Positions 18,948 through 28,400 of a stretch of DNA of 64,000 nucleotides are shown here, piece by piece. This stretch comes from Ignavibacteriales bacterium. GTDB lineage: Bacteria; Bacteroidota; Ignavibacteria; Ignavibacteriales; Melioribacteraceae. The stretch is from contig JAIOYW010000010.1 in assembly GCA_021740915.1 (NCBI GenBank), positions 62,001 through 126,000 of the forward strand, given 5' to 3'. Under the pieces are notes generated by a model that was given only the letters and a program-made list of their open reading frames with translations, did not search any database and was not told the origin of the DNA. Position 1 is the first letter of the stretch, and every line of letters starts with the position of its first letter. A program made the translations under genes and the position numbers.

Positions 18948-19391
18948 ATGAAGTTCATAACAATATTTATCATTATTGTATCAGTCTCCTTCGCCGGAGA
19001 AATTACAAATAATTATTCCGGTCCCAAAGCCGGGAAATTAGTAATAGTGATCAGAGGTTTTCAGAGCGACAATGGTTCGGCAAAGGTTGCTGTTGCAAAT
19101 TCTGAAAGCAATTATCATAATCACAGAGAGCCGTTTATCGGTCTCACTCTCGATATTAAAACCGGAACTGCCGAAACAGTTCTTGAGGATCTCACTCCCG
19201 GATATTATGCTCTCAAAATTTTCCATGATGCCGATGATAATAATGATCTAAACACTAATTTTATTGGTTATCCAATAGAAGATTACGGCTTTTCCAACAA
19301 TGCATCCGGAATTTTCGGCATCCCTTCATGGAATAACGCAAAATTTTACTTTGACGGATCACAGAAAATTGTTGAAGTTGACATTAATTAG
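18948..19391 (+). CDS. DUF2141 family exported protein
   Basis: A signal peptide (MKFITIFIIIVSVSFAG) precedes a domain of about 125 residues. It contains the family pattern YYALKIFHDADDNNDLNTNF, then IGYPIEDYGFSNNA, then a C-terminal FYFDGSQKIVEVDI strand. These match DUF2141 (PF09912), a small periplasmic beta domain of unknown function that is frequent in Bacteroidota and Proteobacteria. It starts 15 bases after idi and could be the tail of the mevalonate operon, though no functional link is evident. Confidence 0.82.
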   Translation: MKFITIFIIIVSVSFAGEITNNYSGPKAGKLVIVIRGFQSDNGSAKVAVANSESNYHNHREPFIGLTLDIKTGTAETVLEDLTPGYYALKIFHDADDNNDLNTNFIGYPIEDYGFSNNASGIFGIPSWNNAKFYFDGSQKIVEVDIN

Positions 19392-19562
19392 CCGGGTATC
19401 ATTTTTTTTTAATTCTATTTGCCATAAATATCCTCCGGCACAATTAAAAACAATTTTACTCATTACTTTCCTCTTTTGGCTTTTTTTGAGTATTTTAATT
19501 CTATCTCAGATATACTTCTATCCCCGCAAATTATTAATTGAAAAACCGGGAAATAAACGAAT

Positions 19563-20102
19563 ATGAGCGCTAAGATAACGGTCCCGATAGATGAACTTTC
19601 TATCAAATTTAATGATACATGGCAGCGCAAGTGGCTGCTTATAACTTCAGGTGATTTTGCGGCGGGCGCATTTAATATGATGACTGTCGGCTGGGGAAGT
19701 TTCGGGAATATGTGGAATAAACCGGTCGTAACTGTAGCAGTCCGCCCGACACGTTATACTTACGAGTTTACAGAGAAGTATGATTCTTTTACAATTTGTG
19801 CTTTTCCGGAGAAATACCGGCATGTCCTGAAATCTCTGGGCACAAAATCCGGCAGATATGAAGATAAAATCAACCGGTCAGGACTAACTCCTGTCGCCTC
19901 CGAACTGATCTTATCTCCTGCATTTGCTGAGGCTTCTCTTATTCTTGAGTGCAGAAAAATTTACTTTCATGACCTGAATCCTGAAAATTTCCTGGCTGCC
20001 GAAATAGACACAAATTACCCCTCAAAAGACTACCACAGAATTTACTACGGCGAAATACTTCACGTTTCCGCCGATGAAGGAAGTATGACACTTTTCCCGT
20101 GA
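19563..20102 (+). CDS. Flavin reductase-like FMN-binding protein
   Basis: The 179-residue protein resembles the flavin reductase/flavoredoxin family. WLLITSGDFAAGAFNMMTVGWGSFGNMW is the typical opening (split here for reading: WLLITSGDF, then FNMMTVGWG), followed by KPVVTVAVRPTRYTYEF and SFTICAFPEKYRHVLKSLG. The family binds FMN and transfers electrons from NAD(P)H or partner proteins. The physiological partner is unknown. It is 170 bases from the preceding gene in an A/T-rich spacer without a clear hairpin, so it may have its own promoter. The soluble sequence without a signal suggests a cytoplasmic location. Confidence 0.82.
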   Translation: MSAKITVPIDELSIKFNDTWQRKWLLITSGDFAAGAFNMMTVGWGSFGNMWNKPVVTVAVRPTRYTYEFTEKYDSFTICAFPEKYRHVLKSLGTKSGRYEDKINRSGLTPVASELILSPAFAEASLILECRKIYFHDLNPENFLAAEIDTNYPSKDYHRIYYGEILHVSADEGSMTLFP

Positions 20103-20198
20103 CAATTTGTTACAAACGTTTACGAAACCCTGACAACTCAGGCGCTCACCCCTCCGTCTTAATTATCAGAAATAACAAATTTTAACACGGAGGAAAAA

Positions 20199-20582
20199 AT
20201 GAAACACTTCAATTACTTTTTAGCCTTAACAGCAGTTTTGGTTCTGCTGAATACTTCGAATTATGCGCAGAATAGTTTTGATGATATAAGAGACAAAAAA
20301 ACGGCTATTGCAAATCTTCAAATGGCGCTTGATTCTGATAACAGGGGTTTGAAAAATTCAGCAATATTTTTAGCGGGTAAATACAGAGTCACTGAATTAA
20401 GCAGCAGTCTGATTGATGAATACTATAATGAAGAAGACATATTTGTTAAAAAACTTATCGTAAGTTCTTTATACCGGATTGCTGATGACAATTCAGATGC
20501 TTTTATGGCAGAGATCTGCTGCAAAGAAAAAAATAGAACAGTACGGGAATTCGCTCTCAGTCATTATATAGCTTCACGATAA
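20199..20582 (+). CDS. Small secreted HEAT-repeat-like protein
   Basis: The start is decided by a strong GGAGG six bases before the ATG. A signal peptide (MKHFNYFLALTAVLVLLNTSNYAQ) leads to about 100 residues of alpha-helical repeats: IANLQMALDSDNRGLKNSAIFLAGKY (positions roughly 37-62) and VKKLIVSSLYRIADDNSDAF resemble paired HEAT/armadillo helices. No enzyme motif is visible. Two adjacent cysteines occur near the C-terminus (EICCKEK). The likely role is protein-protein interaction in the periplasm, which is inference. A clear terminator follows. Confidence 0.75.
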   Translation: MKHFNYFLALTAVLVLLNTSNYAQNSFDDIRDKKTAIANLQMALDSDNRGLKNSAIFLAGKYRVTELSSSLIDEYYNEEDIFVKKLIVSSLYRIADDNSDAFMAEICCKEKNRTVREFALSHYIASR

Positions 20583-20607
20583 TTCTTATACCCGATATCC
20601 CCCTTAA

Positions 20608-20641
20608 ATAAAAAAAAGCCCTGCATTGCGGGGTTTTTTTT
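20608..20641. terminator. Bidirectional intrinsic terminator
   Basis: A G/C stem (ccctgc / gcgggg with one T-G pair, 3-base loop) is flanked by an A run on the left and a T run on the right, which also pair with each other. It sits between the converging HEAT-protein and hybrid-kinase genes and can serve both strands. Confidence 0.85.
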
Positions 20642-20689
20642 ATAATTTGACATTTGCACAATGTCAGTATGTGCTCAGGATGATAAAAT

Positions 20690-22306
20690 CTAAAGAGTAA
20701 AATACTGGTCCAGTAAAGTCACCAATGCATGGCTCATTATAGGCTTGGAAATATGATCATTGAAGCCGGCTTCAATAGCCTTCTTCCTGTCACCGCTAAG
20801 CCCATAGGCAGTCTGTGCAATTATTATCACATCCTTATTGAACTGCCGTATCTGATGCACTGCTTCATATCCATCCATTCCGGGCATTTTGATATCCATT
20901 AGAATTAAATCGATATCCGGATTATCCCGGCTGATCTCAACTGTTTTGGCTCCGGTTTCTGCCCTTCTCAGTTTATTAGTATATTTTTTAAGTATGGTTT
21001 CCAGATACAGATAATTCGGTTTGTCATCCTCGGCGATCAGTATTGATAATAATTTCTTTTTACGGAGAACCGCCGGATTACTTTTTATTTCCAGGATTTT
21101 TTCACCATTTCTGACAGGAATCGTAATAAAAACGGTAGTGCCCTTATTTCTTTCCGACTGAATCGATAGACTTCCTCCCAATAATTTTGCTATTCTGTCG
21201 GCTACACTCAAACCAAGTCCGCTGCCTTCATGCCCCCGCGTGTTTGCGTAGTTTTCCTGCATAAAAGCATCCAGAATACGTTTCTGAGCCTCAACTGAAA
21301 TTCCAATACCGGTATCTTTAACAAAAAACTGTATCTGGTCGTCTTTGGGTTCGCAGCCAATAGTAATACTGCCGCTTTTCGTAAACTTGAGTGAATTGTT
21401 TACTATATGCGAAAGTGCTTTGAGTAAAAGCTCTTCATCAGAAAAAAATGAAAAATATTTTGGGAAAGTTGAATCAGCAATTTTGAATTCAAGATTTTTC
21501 CTGGCGCTCTCTCCGCTGAATTTGTCAGATAATTGCAGCATTATTGCAAAAAGAGTTATGCGGTCGGTTTTAACGTTCATATTTCCGGATACAATAAGCG
21601 ACATATCCATAATATCAGTTACGGTATTAATAAGCCTTTCGCCGTTTTCATTTATAAGCGAGAGATATTCTTCCTTCTCTTTCTGTGAGATTCCCGGTTC
21701 TACTACAAAAGGTGAAAAACCAAGAATTACGTTGAGAGGAGTCCGGATTTCGTGGGAAATATTATTCAGAAAAGCAGTTTTTAGCCGGTTGCTTTCCTCA
21801 GCCTTATTTCTCGTAATTAATAATTCTTTGTTGGATAACTCCAATTCCTGTGTTCTTTCCTCAACTTTCTCTTCAAGAATCTGATTCTGATTTTCAAGCT
21901 GCTGATGGAGGTATTTAATCTCGAGAAGGTTTTTTATTCTTAATACAACTTCAATAAGGTCGAAAGGCTTGGTGAGAAAGTCTCTCGCACCGTTCGAAAG
22001 CGCCTTTTGTCTGGTCTCAGGTGAAATATCCGCCGTCAGCACAAGAATTGGAATAAATGTCTGCCCGGCAACCAAAGGCTTTATCTGATCCATAACTTCA
22101 AACCCGGATAAATGCGGCATCATCAGATCGAGGAGAATCAGATCAGGTTTGAATTCAGAAAGCAGACGATTCACATCACGCGGGTCGGTTGTTGATTTTA
22201 CATTAATATAGCCTTCAATATCGAGCAAACCTAAAAGAATATTAATATTAGCTTCCTGGTCATCGACGATCAGGATATTTGCGTTTTTCAAAGTCGAATC
22301 AATCAT
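20690..22306 (-). CDS. Hybrid histidine kinase: receiver - HisKA - HATPase - receiver
   Basis: The 538-residue cytoplasmic protein has four modules. An N-terminal receiver (residues about 9-125) has phospho-acceptor context LILLDLMMPHLSG. A coiled coil (about 130-180) leads to HisKA with the phospho-histidine in NNISHEIRTPLNVILG (about 190). The HATPase domain follows, with NNSLKFTKSG, DTGIGIS and GSGLGLSVADRIAKLLGG. The C-terminal receiver (about 415-535) has LILMDIKMPGMDGYE. There is no membrane segment. The N-terminal receiver implies that it takes a phosphate or signal from an upstream kinase, and the giant kinase gene lies 134 bases upstream on the same strand. No DNA-binding output domain is present, so a further partner is needed. 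Confidence 0.93.
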   Translation of the reverse strand: MIDSTLKNANILIVDDQEANINILLGLLDIEGYINVKSTTDPRDVNRLLSEFKPDLILLDLMMPHLSGFEVMDQIKPLVAGQTFIPILVLTADISPETRQKALSNGARDFLTKPFDLIEVVLRIKNLLEIKYLHQQLENQNQILEEKVEERTQELELSNKELLITRNKAEESNRLKTAFLNNISHEIRTPLNVILGFSPFVVEPGISQKEKEEYLSLINENGERLINTVTDIMDMSLIVSGNMNVKTDRITLFAIMLQLSDKFSGESARKNLEFKIADSTFPKYFSFFSDEELLLKALSHIVNNSLKFTKSGSITIGCEPKDDQIQFFVKDTGIGISVEAQKRILDAFMQENYANTRGHEGSGLGLSVADRIAKLLGGSLSIQSERNKGTTVFITIPVRNGEKILEIKSNPAVLRKKKLLSILIAEDDKPNYLYLETILKKYTNKLRRAETGAKTVEISRDNPDIDLILMDIKMPGMDGYEAVHQIRQFNKDVIIIAQTAYGLSGDRKKAIEAGFNDHISKPIMSHALVTLLDQYFTL

Positions 22307-22440
22307 AGTTTATCCGGTTTTGTCTTTCAATTTTTTTTTGACAAAAATTATGAATCTCAAGTAAATACGACTTTAACTCAGAAAAGAACTGATTACTAAA
22401 ACTGTATTTACGAAAATTCCGCAAATTATTCCGTGACATT

Positions 22441-25400
22441 TTAATCCTGCTTTTTGCCGATCCAAAAATCAAGCGTGTTAATAAAATTAACAACATCAAG
22501 CGGTTTGGTCAGGTAATCTTTAGCTCCTGATTTCATAAGCCTTTCCATCTGATGCGGCATGGCATCGGCGCTTAAAACAACCACCGGAATTGCCGCCGTT
22601 CTTGGATTTGCCTTAAGCATTTTCAGAACATCCTTTCCATAAATATCGGGCAGATTCAGATCGAGCAGAATCAAATCAGGATTATGTTCTTCGGCTAATT
22701 CCACGGTCTGTTTTCCGTGCATATTCGAGATCATCCTCACACCGGGACACTGATTTTTAAGAATTTGCTCAACAAGTTCAACATTCGAAAGGTTATCTTC
22801 GATATATAGGATCAGTCCTTGAATATTATTTAATACAGGTTCAGTATCTGCCTCTCCCAAAGATGATTTATAATTTTCAATCTGACTGTCTGTTAATGGG
22901 AATTCGATCCAGAAAGTGCTGCCTTCTCCGACAGTACTAATCAAACCAATATTCCCGCCCATAGCTTCCATAAGACGTTTCACTACTGCAAGTCCGAGAC
23001 CAGTGCCTTCAGTCTCTGTTTTCTCAGCTCCGATTCTTTCGAAAGGTGCAAAAATCTTGGAATGATTCTCTTTCGAAATACCGATTCCTGTATCTTTTAT
23101 AGATATTCTTGCAATGTGTTCCGAAGTTTCTGTTCTGATCTCTACCCTACCGCCGTCCTGATTATACTTTACTGCATTGTTTAATAGATTTAATAACACC
23201 TGTTTTAGTCTCTGCCTGTCTGCCTTGATAAAAATATCTTTATCCCTTCTGTTGAAAAATTCAATCGTGATTTTTCTCTTTTCGGCTAAAGGATTTACAA
23301 TATCTATCATTTCGCTGATGCTGTTATTCAGCAGAACGGGTTCAAGTGAAAGCGAAACCCGACCCGATTCAATCCGCGCGATATCGAGCACTTCATTTAT
23401 CAGACCAAGCAGATGCCGCCCGCTTTTCAGGATGTGTTTAACCCCTTTGCTCTGTGAGGCATTGAGCTCTCCCATCTCCAATAACTGAGCAAATCCCAGG
23501 ATCGAATTCATCGGAGTGCGAAGTTCATGACTCATTCGTGAAAGGAATTCGCTCTTGGCAAGGTTCGCCTCTTCAGCTTCTGCTTTTGCCTGAAGAAGTT
23601 CTGCCTCTGCCTGTTTGCGCTCGGTAATATCAACCATCATCGTCAGTAAACATTTTTCTTCGCCGATATAAATCAAATCGGCAGAAAAAAGTCCCGTGAT
23701 TATTTTTCCGGATTTTGTTTTAGCAGTAAGTTCAATATCCCTTACATCTATATCCTGCTTTAATTTTCCTATCAAAGCGTCTCTGATTTCGGGGCTGTCA
23801 AAAAGTCTGAGATCCCCTGATGTATGTCCGATTACCTCTTCACGTGAAAATTCCAGGGCGTTAATAAAAGCTTCATTGACATCGATGAAAGTTCCTTTTA
23901 AGTCTGAAATTGCCATCATGGCTGCGTTACTATGAAATGCTTTGGAAAACTTTTCTTCTGATAGCTTTATTTTTGAAATGTCCTTAGTAACCCCGAAAAT
24001 AACAGGATGCCCATCCCAAAAACCAGATTTAACTCTGGTCTCCACCGGAATATAATTACCCGATTTTGTAAGGAGCGGGACTGGGCAGAAATCAGCAGTC
24101 CCTTCGAGCATTTCCCCGACAATACGACCAGCCTCTTCACGATGTTCTTCCGGATGTACAATTAAAACAGATTCCCCCAGCAATTCTTCAGTACTATATC
24201 CGAGCCGGTTTTTCACTGTATTATTAATATGCAGCATATTTCCCTGTTCATCCAGAACGAACAGAAAATCGTCTATTGTATTAAAAAATGTTTCATAATT
24301 CTTCCGTGTCTGATCCAGCACCTGGTCAATTCTCTGTTTACTCAGAATTCCCGCCAGCATATTGCTCCAGACTTTCAGATTGTTCACTTCAAAATCATTG
24401 TAAATTTTCGGTTTTTTAACAGCATCGAGCCCGACAAAGCCAATAAGTTTATTTGAGTCCAAAATAGGTACGGCAATCAATGATTGAATACCCTGGGGTT
24501 CCAAAACTTCCCGCAATGCTTTCTGAGATTCCGGTAAATTTTTTACCGAAGGAATCAGCATATTTTCCTGGCGGCGTAACGTTTCCATCCATATTGGAAA
24601 AGCATCGAGCGGAACACGCTGCAGATTATCTATTTCAGACTGGATTCCGTCATTACACCATTCGTATGTGTTGCTCATACTGTTATCGGCTTCATCAATT
24701 TCGAATATATAAGCGCGGTCGGCTTTCAGCAGAAAACCAATTTTCCCTAATGCTTTATTGATTGCATCCAGTATTTCATTGCCGTGAACACTTGTCATCT
24801 GGACTGATAACCGGAGCAATTCCCTTTCAAATTCTGCAGCGCGTTTTTGTTCGGTCAGGTCCATATTTGTACCTGTCACCCTGAGAGCTTTTCCCGTTTC
24901 ATCCCGGGTGATAAATCCCCTCGAAAGGATCGGCACATAATGTCCCTTTTTATGCAGCATCCTGAATTCCGCCTCATAGCTTTCTTTCGTGCTCTCGAGG
25001 GCTTTCCGGAAAACTTCATTCACATGTTCAATGTCATCGGGGTGTGTCAGATTTTCCCAAAGCTGAGAAGTTGTACTAAGTTCTTCGGGCTCATAGCCAA
25101 GCTGCTCCCACCATCTGCTTGAATAAAAGATCTGATCGGTAACAAGATTCCAGTCCCAGGGTGCATCATTTGAACCTTTAATAACCAGGTCAAGCCGCTC
25201 ACGGCTTTCCAAAAGTGCAGCCTCAATATTTTTTCGTTCGGTGATCTCCTGATGTGTACCGGACATAAGTAATGGCTTACCTTCTGAATCCCATTCATGC
25301 ACTTTTCCCCGGTCCAGAACCCAAACCCATTCGCCATTCTTATGTTTCATCCTCGATTCGAATGTATAATAGTCGATCTCGCCTCTGAAGTGTTTTTCCA

Positions 25401-28400
25401 ATAATTCTCCTGAAACGATTAAATCCCCGGGGTGTGCATATTGCATCCATGTTTTAATGCTCACCGGTGATATTTCATCAAGTGTATAGCCGATAATATC
25501 AGCCCATCTTTCATTAAAAACAGTTTCTCCGGTCTGAATATTCCATTCCCATGTGCCGACATTGGTGCCTCTGAGAATTGATGAAAGCCTCTGTTTTTCC
25601 CGTTCAAGTTCTGCTTCGATCGACAAACGATTCCTGATCTCTATTTCCAGATTTTCATTTGTCCTCGTAATCTCTGATGTCCTCTCTTCTACTTTTTGCT
25701 CAAGATTTGTATTTAGTTCAAGGATTTCCATCTCAGTTTTTTTTCTGTCAGTAATATTTCTGACCAGGGTAAAAACTTTTTCCTTTCCAAACGGTGTAAG
25801 TCTTGCTTCATAATAACCGATCGAATCAGCAGAACCGAGTATATATTCGTACGTTAAATTCTCCTGCTCCTGAATACATCGTTTAATTTTTTCGAGATGA
25901 TATTGTGAGGTTTCTTCATCAAATACCTCGGAGATATTCATACCAATTATCTTATCCGGCGGTACTATAAGGGCTGCAGGATTGGAATGATAGAATTCAA
26001 TGTATGTTCCTTCCTTATCAATTACAAAAATCAAATCGGGGATTGTACTTATAATTGCATTCAGCCGCTCGTTTTGCTGCCTGATATTCTCTTCAGTAAT
26101 TTTCTTATCTGTTATATCTATATTTACCCCGCTGAGCGAGACAAGGGTTTCACCCTCAAAATGGGGGACAATATTGTTCTGCACCCAGATCACCTTATCA
26201 TCCGGAAGAATAAGGCGCAGATCAACGCTTGCCGGTTTCCGGTTTTTTAATATCTCAGTAAGTTTCTCATCGAGTAGGTACCTGTCATCTGGGTGTACCA
26301 TTTTGTCAAATGTGTCTGAAGCAACTTCTTTCCCATCAGGTTTACGACCGACGAGATTGTAGTAATTTGCCGACCAGCGGGTTCTGCCTGTAATAAGATT
26401 ATATTCCCAACTGCCCATTTTTGCAGTTTTCTGAGCATAATTTAATTCTTCTTCACTTTTCCGCAGTGAATTTTCGGCTTCTTTTATTTCTGAAATATCA
26501 ATAACTGAAGCTGACATATACTCAGGCTGATTTTTACTGTCGAAAATTGCCCTGCCGTTCATTAGTGTCGGAAATACAGAACCGTCTTTTCTCGTGTGCC
26601 AGATTTCCATGTTCGAAAACCCGCCATCTTTTTTCATAAGTTCCAGAGCTTCATGCACACTGATCAGTTGCTCTTCATCGTGTAGCATCGAGATATAATT
26701 CCCTATCAAATCCGATACTTTATGTTTATGCATCCGGGCAAAAGCATCGTTCGAATACGTAATAATGCCATCAGGATCAATAATTACGCTGCCGTAATTT
26801 GCCTGGTCAGAAATTGTCCGAAACTTGAGCAATTCTTCTTCCGCTGATTTTTTTTCTAAAATTTCCCAGGCAAGATCAGCCAGCGATATAACAATGGAAA
26901 TATCTTTTTCATTATAATCAGTCGGCTTATTGCCGATTCCAACAATAGCCACAATAAGCTCATTGCGGAAAATAGGAACAATAAGTTCACGGGTAACAGG
27001 GGCGTGTCCCTCCGGCATACCCTTACGATGATCAAGGTTCTGATAGTTGTTATGGATAACAGGTTTCCGCTGCCTTACACAATCAACCCAAACCCCTGCC
27101 ATATCAATACTATAATGCTCATTAGCGCCTTCGGCAGTACACATTGTCTCAAGGGTGTTTGTTGACCAGTTCTGGAGTGTAAGAGTTTTCTGATCTGCAT
27201 CTACCACATGAAAGAATCCGATGCTGCTTTCTGTTAATAATTCAAGTTCATCTAATAGATTTTGCTGTAGTTCGCTTCGGGAATGTTTCTGAGCGAATTC
27301 AGTAAGCCGGAGCCGTGCTTCAAGAATCTGTTTGGATTGTCTGCGTTCGGTAACGTCCCGGATAGTAACAAGGGTTCCGGCTGCATCACCGCCCCTGAAT
27401 TGGGAACCATTTATTTCACCAATAAATATAGACCCGTCCGATCGTTTCATGCGGTATTCATCAGATAGTAAAAATTTCTGACTTATCATATTTTCAAAAC
27501 AGCGGGCGGCTCTTTCTAATTCTTCTTCTGCAACAAAGTCAATAAAGTTTTTACCTAACATTTCACCGGGCAAAATCCCGAAGATCTCAAACGACGAGGG
27601 AGACGCATAATTAATAAATCCTTTTCCGTCTGTAATAGATATAAAATCGCTGGTTTGCTCGGTTATAGCGCGGAATTTTTCTTCGCTTTCCCTTAATTCT
27701 GTTACAGCCTTATTGCGCTCTGTAATATCCTGCATAATAATTATGAGATTAAGGTTCCCGCTCTGATCAGTATAATGAGACATATATTTTTCAAAAAGCC
27801 GCTTTTCACCATCAGCGCGTATCAGCCAAAATTCATAATGTTTTTCGTATGTCCCGCCTTTAACAAATTTCTGAAAATTTGAGACAACAAAATCAATTGA
27901 ATCCGGATGCAGGAAACCGATAAATGATTCAGCCGAATAAACCTGTTCCTCAGTATAACCTGATGATTGCAGCATAGCCTCATTCACCCAGATAACTTTG
28001 CCTGAAACATCAAGAATGCAGATAGAATTGGATGAATATTCCGATATAGCCCTGAATCGTTCTTCGTTTGCGCGTATAATTTCTTCTTTCTGCTTATACT
28101 CGGTAATATCCTGAAAAACCCCGAACATCTCCGAAGCATTCCCTTCTTCATCAAATTTGAGTTCCGCCTTTGAAGTAATTATCCTTGCAGGTGAACCATC
28201 CGCCGGCTGAATAAGATACTCAAGGTCATAAGGCACCCCATTATTCAACAATTCATATGATGCGTTCCGTACTTTTTCTTTTTCAGGAATACAGGATTCT
28301 ACTTTCTCTGACGTAAAATCATCAGGATTGCTGCCTAATCCAAACAGCCTTAAGGATTCCGATGATCCCTTCAATTCTCTCGTTTTCAGATTGTACGACC